64,000 nucleotides of DNA from contig JASANG010001159.1 of assembly GCA_030248215.1 (NCBI GenBank), positions 62,001 through 126,000 on the forward strand. Direction: 5' to 3'. Below, piece after piece: positions 49,163 through 61,100 of this stretch (position 1 is the stretch's first letter; every line of letters begins with the position of its first letter). The notes under the pieces are model-generated. The model searched no databases. It had not been told where the DNA came from and saw nothing but the letters and a program-made list of their open reading frames with translations. The position numbers and the translations under genes were made by a program. This DNA is from Enoplolaimus lenunculus (Eukaryota; Nematoda; Enoplea; Enoplida; Thoracostomopsidae).

Positions 49163-50674
49163 ACGTGTCTATGTTGGTCTATTTCAGCTAAAATCTAGGT
49201 CTTGGACAATAAAACAAAACAACACAATCCAAAAGCACGACGTGTAAATATTTTGAAAGGCAAACTGGTTATAGCGATGGTCATGGAAGATGAACATGAC
49301 CTATGATTTAGTATCGCACTCATTTAGATAACTGGTTACATACGGGGAGGTACAATTTATTCAACGATAAGTCGAATGATTTTCAACCTGCGAACGATCG
49401 AAAGTACGCGAAGCGGCGAGAGAGAGAAAGGTGTAGCACCATAGACGTAGCTATGATTTTTGTTTGGGGGGCACACAAATACTTTAAGCATATAGTATGT
49501 GTTAATCAATTTTCATGGTGATAACAAGAGAGTAATGAATATTCGTTATATTAAGAATGCACCATAAGTCTACAATTTCAGCTACACCAATGTTAATACG
49601 CTTGAACTGTTAATCTGTAATGAATCAAGTTTAGTCAGTGACTTAAGATTTGCTTACATTAAGTAGCATGTGCTGCAGGGCGTAAAACGGAACTGGATTA
49701 TACCGAAATCGGAATCAAAACTACAAATTTTGTGACAATATGTATAATTTTTATTAACAAATATATTAATTTAGGGTATCTGTTAGCTGGCAACCATTTT
49801 CAAAAACGTCGCTATTGGCATTGTTTCTCGTTCTGTAAAGCTTAAATTAAAATTGCAAAACACCGATTCCGATTGAATGTGCCATCGGAATCGGAATTGA
49901 AACTCGTTTTCAATCGGAATCTATAAGCCCAAGACAAGGTTAAGCTAAGCCCAAGCAAAAAAATATTCTTAGCATTTAAGCCTACTCTATTTAAGTTCGC
50001 GAGAAAGATGACATTCATAGAATCTCTTTGCAGTGGTTTACATCAGACGGAGACAAACGAAATTAACTCATTCACAGGGCCGGCGTTAAGATAGTTTCCC
50101 CCCATAAGTGGTCCAAATGGGTCCGCAATAAAATGTTTTACAACTCTATAACTTCGTGGTCAGCGAAGAGTTTTTATTTTGCCAAAATGAAGACCCCTAA
50201 CGGTCGGCCCACCGATTGGAGGTTTTGGGGCTCTTCCGCCGGTAATGCTCATTCAAGTGATCAACGCAAGCATTTCTTAGTCAGTCTACCAATTAACATA
50301 GTTTAAAGATCTTATTTAATGCCTTTTTAAATGACAAATCACCCTTACCTGATCCAGGATAATGCAGTGAATTGCCGTTATTTGCAAACAGCGCTAATCA
50401 GTGAAACTCGCAATACTGCGTGCGTTGGTTATACAACAGTTTTTGATCAAAATGTACGGTACAAAAACAGTCACTACACACAACGCGCGAGAAAATAAAT
50501 TTTGGTATATATACCACAAAAGCAATGTTGGTTCAATTAAAACATCAACTAGTGTGTGTGAGTGAAACGCAGAGGGCATCATAGTTTCAGTTTATTCAAA
50601 AATACCCCTGGCTACGCCCTTGCGCTGCACCAACCCAACGGATCTTTTCGTCCTCGTAGCGTAAAAATTTAGCT

Positions 50675-51151
50675 TCAGCGTCGAAACAAATTTACGTTGC
50701 CTTCGTATGTGATTGAAACCATTTCAAACTTATATTTGAAGATATCAGGCATACCACGTATAACGTGTGTGTATTTAAAACTTTGAATAGATATCCGTTG
50801 ACGAGAAATTTGTGTCCCACATAAATGGGATAGAGTACTGCCAAATTCCAATATGCGCTGGGTACATCATTTTCAATTGCAGTTGCAAACGTTGTTGAGA
50901 GTCATTATCGAATCATGGTTTCTCAATTGTCGTGCATAACAGCGGGTTTACCGTGTCACACGATTATTAGTTATAGACTTACCTCGAAAAACTTGCTCTT
51001 AAACATATGGCTAGTGAAAACCCCGTCAAAACATGAGCCGTATTCTCTACTGTGTGGCACGTTTCATCAGTTTGCAACAGGTTCTCAAACAAGCGACTTA
51101 TACAAAACGCGCAGATTGCAAAATTTGCATTCGAATAAGACCAGCCAAAGA
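50675..51151 (-). CDS. two-exon coding-like fragment, unidentified protein
   Basis: On the minus strand an open exon ends at 50983 with a strong donor (TTTTTCGAG/GTAAGT). It could start after GTATAAG (51096) or CATATTTAG (51151). The next exon runs from 50837 (acceptor TTTGGCAG) to TGA at 50675-50677. The phases fit (two bases plus one). The joined reading is well mixed: LLQTDETCHTVENTAHVLTG in the first exon, then GTQISRQRISIQSF and HVIRGMPDIFKYKFEMVSI in the second. The intron is 145 bp. No family recognised and no upstream exons found. The second exon is also open in one other frame, which lowers confidence. Confidence 0.3.
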
Positions 51152-52993
51152 CTAAATATGAGCCAAATTTCCAAGTGTACCATTTTATCGTTCGGATGTT
51201 ATAAGACTTATCACTAACGGGTGATGGGTGCTACACACATTTGAGAATATGCGGCACACTTGTCAACGTCGAAAAGACAGATTTTAACTGTGAGTACTTC
51301 CACGTACATTGATGTAAAACAAACCAGAATATATTTTTTTATATTTCGATAAGCTCAATAAAAAACACATCAAGGCACCAAAAAAGTTTCCGTAAGCACA
51401 CAAACAACAAAAACTATGCCCCGAGAGAGCATCCTCACGCTAAAACTCATACCATTTGTTTGCTTTAGACCTCAAAAAGTTCTTCGAAACATATAACTTT
51501 TAATATAGAATTTTAACCTTCTATTAAATTAACAGTAGTAAGGGAGTACTTACAAACAAGTACCAACTGCCAATCCCGGTAACCCCTTTACGTGCAACGT
51601 TGTACTCTAAGTAAAGTAATTTAACCATTTTGCCGTTTTTGAAAGCCTGCTTAAGTAAATACTTAAGTCGCCGAAGAAATTTGATATATTACAAAATAAC
51701 AAATTAACCGTTCAGAAATACTAACCTTGTTCTAATTCAAACTGTATATTCATTTTGTTTCTTTAATGTAAAGAAAACTATTTCACTATGACAATTGCCT
51801 ACATTTGACGTTTGTTTTTTTGCCGAAAATTCAAGTATGTACTTACTCAAGTCGGCGACTATTAAGTAATTACTTCTGTATAACTGAAGTAAATTCTTAA
51901 GATTTCAGAAACGTAGCAAATGTCTTGTAGCAGAAATAAGTTCTAAAAATAACAGCGGTAACAGCTATAGTTCTGCTTTCAGACTGTGTTAATTTGATAG
52001 ATTAAACTTCTCGACTCAAAATTACTTTCCTGAGCTATTAAAGTTTACGCCTAAAAACTTTTGCGTGGGAACAAAAGTAATTCCAAATACTGTTGTATGA
52101 CTATGACTAAACAGCTAAAAGCATCTTAGGAAAACAAAACCAAACAAACAGTCACTTTAAACACAGAAAAAAGAATTTCATTATTATGGTACGAAACCTG
52201 TAGCATTTCAAATACATTTTGGGTACAAAGAAAAATTTTAGTATCACATTCGACTGAACAAATATACGATGAAGCTCAAATACAACTGTACGCCGTTTGT
52301 ATCTACGGCAAAGAATATGGCATTTCAATCGAACACATTAAGCATGAATATAATATACAAATCTGTTTTATGTATATTATTATAAAGCTATATAAATTGT
52401 ATTTTCGTCGTGTTGTGATTTGCCTACCTAAAACATTTCACATACTGCTGCGGCTCGTAGCAAAATACTCTAAAGCTAAATTTCTGTGAATTGCCGCTAT
52501 ACAATAAGCCAGCGCCAGCTCGCAATGGTCCCTAAAATCTTAGAACAGAAATTCTGGGTCTGTTTTGTGGTGTTGGAAGAAAAATTATAAATCATGGTAA
52601 GAGTCTATGATACAAATTACTAAAAATTGCATTGGGTTTATGTTTGGCGAACATTATTCGCGAAGCTGTATTTGCCGAAAAGTTTAATACTTAAAAACAG
52701 TTTCAAACATGAAGATTGTTAAATTAATTCCATTGATGGTTCAAGCACCAAGCCCCTGGGTGTCTGAACCAAATAGAGACACAGCGTGTGCCTTCTAAGT
52801 TTAACCCGGGTCCTTCAAACTTGACGTGACAATAAATTGCACTGTGCTTAATTTTTCACGGTTGCGTGTCCAATCCAAACAATTTTTGGTGCCCGTCCAG
52901 TTTAAATGTTCAGCAGTAGCCTTTTAGTTGAATATGAACATGAACAAAACTCAAATTTTTGTTCATCTTATTTCGTAAGTATCAAGAATGTAA
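51152..52993. other. non-coding, nothing firm
   Basis: A TTGAGAATAT-motif repeat at about 51215-51260. Inverted CTTAAGTCGCCGAAG (about 51663) and CAAGTCGGCGACTATTAAG (about 51849) mark a decayed foldback of about 350 bp. A minus-strand stretch at about 52730-52850 is open and coding-like (VKFEGPGLNLEGTRCVSIWF) but lacks a convincing donor. Confidence 0.35.
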
Positions 52994-55142
52994 TTAAGGG
53001 CATTTCAGTTTCGATTTCGTACTGCTTGTGACTTCAAACATCGGACCGTGTCCCGGAATAACGTATTTGACGTTGCACACTGCAGCGCGCATACTTTGTT
53101 GCTGCTGCTAAAATTAAAACAAAATTTAATATTCGAGTCAAAAATAAAGTTTTTTAAATTATTTATACCGTTGCATTCAAATGGAACGAACCTCTATGGC
53201 AGGTAGCGCTGATTCGTCTCTGAACTAAAAATTTGATTCAAAAATTGAAATTACAAAAGCAATTATATGACTAAAGTTAATTTTGACTCCAAGAGAACAA
53301 AACTCTGTTCGATTATCCAGGTCATTTTAACACAGCCTGGCTGTATTTAAAATTTTAGTCAACGTTGTTACGGTGAATAACACCAGCACATTTCGTAAAA
53401 TGGTATGTTAATATTTGAGAATTCCACTTCGTTGGCCTTACTAAGATCGTAGTTGCTTAAACTTTGATTAAATTTGTCGAAATGTTTAATATTTTTTGTT
53501 AAAAACCATCACCGCTACTGCGCTATAAAATAGGAAACTCACGTTTGAAAATGTCTAAACAGGAATGTCCTCATAGTAAACAGAGGCGCGTTTAGAGTGG
53601 CAGAGGAAGCTAAACTCGCGCTTATTATGTTATAGCCTCTAAACTTAAAGTTAAATTTATAACTTGACTAAATTTGAATGTGTATTTATTAAATTTGACT
53701 AAATGAAACTAGAATTTCAAGCTTAAGTTAAACTGAAGCTTAAGCTTAAATCGTGTTAGTTTAAGCATTTAGAGAGTATTATCTAAGAATTAATAATATA
53801 ATACAATTTGTTTTGTTACACTGTTTAGGTTGAAACTTACCTTTGTTTTCTATAGTTAATCTTTGCACAATGCGGAAACATTTTGAACTTGCAAGATATA
53901 GCAAGTTGTAGTTTAATGTCTCTTAAGCATAACGCGATAGCGTAGAGCTTCGCATCCCCTCCTCATCTAAGGTATGGGGGTGGGTTACCTGAGATACTTT
54001 TGACAGGTCGTCCAACATTGCTTCGAATAGAATTAAATCTCCAACGATCGCGACGGTATCAAATGTATACACATTGCTTACAATAAGTGATGTATCTTGT
54101 GGTGTGTGACCCGGTGTTTGGATAAGTTTAAGCGTTTTGTCATCTTCAATGAAAACCTCTTTTCCACCGGATGCGAACGCGTTTCTAATGTATGTATTTC
54201 CTTTTACCTGAAATAAAAAAGTAAGATATCCAAACTTAAATTTGCCAGCTTTCGACTTGACCGTACTAAGCTACAAAACCTCTTCGCGACCTTCATTTCA
54301 GTTCCGTTTTACTTGCAATTCAAAAAATGCTGAAAATTACCAAACTTGCAAGTTCCTACGGAATGCTTTAATGTGTGATCTTTTACTGCCGGTGGCAATC
54401 CTTCCTTTCTAAAATATCAATTCTGAAAAAATTGCTTAAACACATTGCCTATTTTTAATCTTCCAAAAATGTCAATTTTTATAATTTCTTGTAAAACTTT
54501 AAAATGTTTTGTGTTTTGCCTCACATTCCAAAAATCCAATTTTACAAAAACTTCTCGAAAAGCAGGAAAGTCGATTGCGTCGTTTTATTGCGTTATTTTT
54601 CAACTTTTATGATTTCAAATTTCTACACTGATCCCAACAACTTCGTGTTCCGATATATCTGTAGATATGGCATTTGCCGACAGTTACAACTGCATAAGAA
54701 TACAAACCGTAAATTTATCGAAGCTCTGTGGTGCAGTAAGAAACAAATTAACGTTGCCATAATGATCTGGATGTCCATGCGTAGTGACCACAAAATCAAC
54801 TTGCGACATTCGAATGCCATGCTTCCAAAGTTCACGAATCAAATTAAATTTTTGTGACGCAGTTCCGGTGTCGATCAAAATGTTTTTACAATCCGACGTT
54901 CGAACCAAGGAAATTGTGCAAACGAATTCCATTGCATTGGGCACTGATTCTGATGGTTTGCCGCTGCCAACTATGATCGGAATAACTTCGTTTTGGTTTC
55001 CTACAGCTTCTGGACTACTGTTGCATGATAACCGCTGATCGACACCCCAGCCAGCTCTTGTTCGACCAGGAAACGCACCAGCTAAGAAAGGTTCGGATGT
55101 AATCAAAACAGCAATTAGCCAAACAAAGAATGCGGGTTTCAT
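52994..55142 (-). CDS. MBLAC1-type metallo-beta-lactamase-fold hydrolase
   Basis: Four minus-strand exons, all phase 0: 54708-55142, 53989-54207, 53192-53224 (11 codons only) and 52994-53107 (stop at 52994-52996). 266 residues, the same as human MBLAC1. The fold binds two metal ions and hydrolyses its substrate. All ligands are present: THGHPDH (H122, H124, D126, H127), TPGHT (H179), VGD (D202) and IPGHG (H249). The N-terminus (PAFFVWLIAVLITSEPFLAG) is a likely signal peptide, so the enzyme should enter the secretory pathway, unlike the human protein. Exon 1 uses a GTTTGT donor, exon 3 a GTTCGT donor. Mammalian MBLAC1 is described as a nuclease for histone pre-mRNA 3' ends and as a ceftriaxone target. 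C. elegans swip-10 is the related worm gene tied to glutamate signalling. The real substrate here is unknown. Confidence 0.93.
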
Positions 55143-56883
55143 CTTGAGTAAACTCAGTATTAGCTGCCTGTTTAAACAAAATTGTGAAACGCTGTAGGTT
55201 TAGGATAATTCAGGTGATAAGTGCAAGCCCCCCTGTAGGAAAAATAAAATTTTATCAGGTGTCCTGGAGGTTGTTTAAACTCAAACACTCAAATATACTG
55301 AGCTCAAATTTGAATATGACGCTTAAATTATGTTTCTTTTTAAGTAAACTTAAAAAGCAAAATAGACTATAAAATATACAATAGTGAAACCACAAGAACG
55401 GCGTAAATTACTATCAAATTCACGTAGTGCAGAAAAAATCTCATCATCCATGTGTAAGGTTGTATTCCGTTCACCGGAAATCGTAACCTCATGAAGCTGA
55501 ACTTGACATGAAACAGAGAGCAAAAATGCATGCGAGAAGTCGTTATTTTATCAAAGAGTTTGAGCCTATGAATACCGGTTGACAGGTCTAAACGTTTTTA
55601 CGACTAAGTTTATATGCTGTAGAAGCATAAACCAGACTATAAATTTTAAATTATAATAAGACTGTTTCAGAAAAAGTCTCCAAGATTGTTTACACAACAG
55701 TTACTCAGACAAACCATAATTCAAATGTTACATCATAACTCAATATGCGAATTTTCGCATAAAAAGTTGCCAAAACAAACTAAAACGAAATAAAAATATT
55801 CACATACAAGCTTTAACTATAACTGTTTTTACAATAAATAAACCGAAACAGACACAACGGATATCCTCTTTTTTGCTACGTTTTTTGAGCAATTTTCAGT
55901 CCAGTATTTGTCAGGCAGGGTTACATTGCTAAGTCTCCAGCTCCGGAATGCTGAATAATATTTTTTGAGCATTATTACTAAAAAAATTCAAATATATTAA
56001 CATGCTAAATAAGTATTCAGAAGTGTTTTAAAAAATTTTAAAATATACACATTTCATACAGTGGTACGGTCATATACTTAATTTTAAAATGATTCTCATA
56101 ATACCACTTTGCGGACAACAGAAAAGAGTGAATTAATTATTTTGCGTAGAAATATAAAGCCAATTACACAGCAACCCAAGCGGAATAAGTTAAGCTGTTT
56201 GCAGTAGCGTGCCTAGATTGTGAGGGCACCAAAAACTAGTAAATAATAACTTCTTCCAAATCAGTACGTCGTCAGTCTCTTTGCGAGCGTTAGCAAGGAA
56301 AACTCAAGTGTTTCTATTGCTAAAATTGGGTATTTTGATATTTTGTCACGGACACAGTCGGTGTGAGTGTGACAATTTGAGAGTGCCGTAAGCCGCTGCA
56401 AAATTCGGCTCTATAGCTATTTGAAAGCGTACCATGTAAAGTCAGCTAAAGATTGTTTTACGCTTTACCATCATATGGAGCTGTCGTTGTAAAACGTAAG
56501 AAGTTCCATTTCCAACTGGAAACATGTAAAACACGTTTGTTAACAAATATAGAATCCTCAGGTTCTGTACGTCAATTTTCAGGCGGACATCTCATGTTTG
56601 CAGTTTATATTCCGGAGATCCAACTGTGTGGCGCAAATTACTGCGTATTTGATAATTTGATATGCCGTTTATCAAATATAGCAGTAAGACGATTGCTGGT
56701 AAACCTAAAAATATATTTGTTTCGAGGAAACTTCATCTCTGCTGCAGCTAAAATCAATATCTTGTGTTAATCCAAAAGAGATTCAGAAAGTTACGTTTTG
56801 TTTTAAACCTCTATAAGCACTACAAACAACCACTCCATATTGTCTAATTTTACCGTTGATCCTTTAAAAAAGTACAAACACTA

Positions 56884-57130
56884 CACTGCAAAAAAGGTGA
56901 GTCAAATTAACTCTCTCCAAAATACGCTTTTCCGGATTACACAAACTGCGTCAAATTTGACTCCGCCAAAGTCAAACGTGTGACTCAGTGGATTGAATTT
57001 GACTCTGGATTAGTCGAATTTCGACTCAATTTATGTATTTTAGCTAACATCATTAGCACGTGGCTTTCAATAAATTACGAATTTTAACATAAATAGATGT
57101 TTTCGAATTCTTTACTTTTTTGCCACAGTG
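56884..57130. repeat. MITE-like element, CACTGCAAAAAAG ends
   Basis: Begins CACTGCAAAAAAGGTGAGTC and ends TTTTTTGCCACAGTG. The interior has alternating GAGTCAAAT and ATTTGACTC words, a plan similar to the AACTCAG elements at 18375 and 28292. Confidence 0.5.
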
Positions 57131-57403
57131 CAATCCTGCTAAGGCTACAAGATGTGAAAAATACATATTAAAACTGGAACGTCCCACATACGTATTTTGG
57201 GCAACGTTCCATCCGATTTTTATATATGTATGCAGATTAATTGTAGGTATATACTAGTAAAGTTTTGGTCAACATACCATTAAATAGGAAATTGTTCAGG
57301 TTTCGTTTATACACTGTTCCACAAGATGAAGTTTCTGTTTAGTTGCACCGTACTCTGTAAAGTAGGTATATTTTGCTTAATAATATATATAAACTACCTT
57401 TAT

Positions 57404-57404
57404 G

Positions 57405-57435
<31 letters not shown>

Positions 57436-57472
57436 TTTCTAAATAAAACCCACACCATAACAACCACCATTC

Positions 57473-57544
<72 letters not shown>
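57404..57544. repeat. (AT)n microsatellites
   Basis: Two pure (AT)n tracts (about 57404-57431 and 57476-57544) separated by a unique AAACCCACACCATAACAACC-containing spacer. Confidence 0.95.
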
Positions 57545-57546
<2 letters not shown>

Positions 57547-58125
57547 TCTTTCATTGGAGTTTAAATTACAACGCAAACCTAAAATATAATAGGTAGGGCT
57601 GCAAATATTGCAACCATGTTGACTAAGATTATTTGTTTGCTACACCAATTCTGTATTACGTCTATCACGTAACCTGATAGGCGCTACATTAGTAATAAGT
57701 TTTGTTCCAAGATTGTTGACAGAAGAAAGAGTTGACTTCTCAATTGCATTTCTGTGCGAATGTTTGTTCACTTTGTGATATACATTGCAGTTGGCGTATG
57801 TCTAAGAACGTTTGTTGGTACACCGCTGTGACACGTGTCAAAGTAAATTTTGACAGTTTTTTAAATTTGTTACGAATATATTATTGCTAATTTTTCTTTC
57901 TCGCCAATTAACCAAGTTTACGACAATCGAAAGCCCTTGCAATTATAAAATTAGCTTTCTATTCAAGCATAGGATCTTTTAGTTTTAAATTTCACAGGTC
58001 ATTTTGGAAACTTGCACTAGTTATACACAAAATTGAACATTCTAATCCGATCTTAAAGCAATCTGTTTTTCCATTTATTTGATCCTAATAGAATAGGCCA
58101 TAGTTTGATCGCTTTTAAAGAAGCC

Positions 58126-58135
58126 AATAATAATA

Positions 58136-58180
<45 letters not shown>

Positions 58181-58181
58181 T
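58126..58181. repeat. (TAA)n microsatellite
   Basis: About 18 units of AAT/TAA ending 13 bases before the ATG used for the receptor model. In-frame TAA triplets close the reading frame just upstream of that start. Confidence 0.95.
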
Positions 58182-58193
58182 GACCTAATAATA

Positions 58194-61100
58194 ATGTTAA
58201 GATCGGGCAAACGTGAAATTCGATTTGCGGCAGTCATTGAACCGCCGTTTGTGAACGAGTGTGTATTCAAGCCTAAACCAAACGAAACTTGCCGAGAAGG
58301 AAGCGACATTCAATTGATTCGGTACATGGCAAATCTGATGAATTTTGTGCCAGTTTTCATACAAGCTCCAGGTATACAAATTTTCAGATAATTTTTTGTT
58401 TTAAAAAGATTATATATTAATAAATACTATAGGATAAGAATTGTCTTCCGAATTGTCAAATGCAGAGTGAAATTTTTACGGTCTTTTCCAGAGCGCAAAA
58501 CTTTGAAAACCATTTAGTAGAAACGCGATCAAGCCACCGTCGTGTGGTCCAAACCTCAACTGTTTGCTTATTAGTCCTGGATAAAAAATAAAATGCAGTA
58601 GACAGGACAGCTTATAAATTTACCGACTGCTCCGATGCAATTATACGGTACGGTGTAGAGTTTTTGGCAATACACCAACAACGGCCACCAATTAAAGCTA
58701 TTTAATATTCAATGTTTTTCTTAATACTTGACTGCAAACTTATAACACAACACTGTGACTGGACTGATTTAGCCAGAATTTTAATTGTGTTTTGATCATT
58801 CAGGGTTATTTGAAAATCTTTTTGTATTTTGGTGTATTTTTCTTATAGAAAAACAACTGACAGTATCAGAAGCTTTAGATGAAGACGATGTTCAATCTTC
58901 GACGGTACTTAAAATGCTTGTCAACAATGAAGCAGATATAACAATGCCACGAATGATGTTTACCAAAGCGCGATCTGCGTATTTGGATTACTCGACACCG
59001 CTTGACCACATAAAGTATTACTAGTACACGCAGTTGCACACATGTGCAACTGGATTAAGGCTTATTCTATCCTACGATAAATTGTTGGTTGGACCCCTCA
59101 TATTATATAAAACACATCCGAAACAATAGGTATTCTCAATACATGCAGTGTTAATTTGCATAGTGACGCAAACAAAATGTTTTGAAACGCCGCTCAAAAC
59201 ACGTATGGGAGGCGTTCCAGACTTAATATATAGATTTCTAACATTACAAACAAATTCAAGACTCGTGTACGCTTCTACCACATTTGCACTTAGCTGTATG
59301 TTTAGGGTAAACCAGAGTTTAGCCAATGCCAAAGGGTTTTCGTAAACTTAAACATTAATCTTAAATGTGAGGAATAGTGTACAGGGCCAAATTCAAAGAG
59401 CATGTTGGCGAAACTTTAACGATCTATTAATCTTTATTAATAATTCTTATTTTGCCTAGAATATCTTCCTTGCATTAACAATTATTACTGGAGGATCTAG
59501 TATTTTTGAATAAAATTATTATACCTGTTTTAAGATGCGTTTTTTGAAAAGTTTTTGATATTTCAGGTTTGACAAATAGCGCCAAAGCCGGGCCCGTAGC
59601 CAAGGGCAAGCCGGGGGGGCTCAGCCCCCCTTCAAAATTTTGCCTCTCCCCTAAAAAGTTTTCAGCCTTGCTTGTAACTCATTGAAAACCCTATAATGCC
59701 CCTCTTGAAAAATTTTTAGCTCCCCCCTAGCAAGATGAGCTGGCTACAGGCCCAGCCAGAGTCCCAATATTTAAAAACTCCTGTTCTTATCTGGTAATAT
59801 AATTTCACCTATTTGACTTGAGTATTGTGAGCTTCAGTGACCTATTGAATCACAATTTTTCGCGGATGTGAACCGTTGGAGGAATACCCCCGCCTTTCAT
59901 CCCTTGAGTTCCCACTGATAATTATAACACCTTGCGTACGATTGTCAGGTATATGGCGTTAATTAGAACTCCAGAAGCCGGAGATCGTAAATTGGATATA
60001 TTCAAGATGTATCAATTTGGATTCTGGCTTACTTTGCTGGGCATCACATTCGGTGTCATGCTTCTCAAATTTATTATCAAACGCCTGAAGGTAACGTTTT
60101 CAAGACAGTTCTGTGTTGAAAGCTTTTGACCTAATCTTAAGAACTATTTGACGTGATCTGGCGGTCTTGTTCGCAGGAGTTGAAACGAGGATAGGGGGCT
60201 ACAGTATCCCAGTGATGACCATGAAACTGTGATTGACTTCTCGCTCGGTTCACTTGCGAAGTATTGTTTCCTTATGCTCAAAAACATAATATTTGTTGAC
60301 CGTCAAAAAATTTGCTAATCACCCCAAAACCTCACCTTGAAATACTGTGAAATGTCCCAGAAACCTCCCTCCAGATGGTTAAGTGTATGGGGGCACGTCC
60401 TTACGATCGGCATATCACCGTTTCCATGGCAATGTTATTTTGCTGATATGTTTAGTACGCAGAAAAGATTTAGTTAATTAAAATTTTCTCCCTGATACTG
60501 GCTTGACCACCTAAAGGTATAGTCTATCTACGAGCCTGGTAATGCGAAGAACAATATAACTTTTATGTAAAAAGTTAAAACTCTGCTAAACTTAAAAGAA
60601 TGACCCGCCACAAGCAAATTAAAATTGACGGGCAAACACAATTGTAAATTATTACCTATATAAACTTTCGGGTTTGCGTCGCTCCGCAACTCAGTCAATA
60701 ATATTTTTAAATATTCACAGCTGAGCATTTTCATTGTTAAGGCAATTGGCTATAACTGGCAGCTCACAATGAAAACTATCACGTTTATCAATGGCTTATG
60801 GAGTTTGTTTATTACTGTATTTCTGTCATATTTCAATAACGATTTGGCGCTGATATTTTCACAACCACTCGAACCGCGTATGCCATTTACAAGTTTCCGC
60901 GAGCTTGGAAATTTAGTGTCAGACGGCAAATTTTTCCCAATATTTCATGTAAGTTAGTACCAATGGTGAAATGTGAAGCCTGCGGTCAGCTTTGCTGCGG
61001 CACATATACGACTTCCGGTTCCAGTAGACTCTTTAACGAACGTTCTTGCAATTTCTTTAGTGAAATTTTGGGCCTTTTCCGTTATTTCTCCAGCCTGCAT

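Larger units (their letters stand above)
45770..50674. other. non-coding between the transporter and the next candidate
   Basis: Contains the tRNA-like repeat, a tandem foldback pair, a telomere-repeat MITE and a GGATCC MITE. Two long minus-strand ORFs (142 and 123 codons, 46519-47263) have ordinary chance-like composition and no splice or domain support. ATCGGAATCGGAAT-type short repeats lie at about 49698-49925. Confidence 0.4.
55143..58193. other. divergent intergenic region between hydrolase and receptor genes
   Basis: About 3.05 kb shared upstream region. It contains a MITE-like element (56884-57130), (AT)n and (TAA)n microsatellites, and a possible but unplaced open segment on + at 56583-56683, bounded by TTTTCAG and GCA/GTAAGA, whose phase does not fit the next receptor exon. 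No promoter element can be assigned. Confidence 0.4.

Noticed and set aside
52730-52850. Open minus-strand stretch after the hydrolase stop
   Set aside because: Looks coding-like (VKFEGPGLNLEG) but has no convincing donor and lies beyond a good stop codon in the hydrolase model.
56583-56683. Possible + strand exon upstream of the receptor gene
   Set aside because: Bounded by a TTTTCAG acceptor and GTAAGA donor, but its phase does not fit the next receptor exon and it has no recognisable domain.
57339-57554. ORF of alternating Ile-Tyr
   Set aside because: Pure translation of the (AT)n microsatellite.
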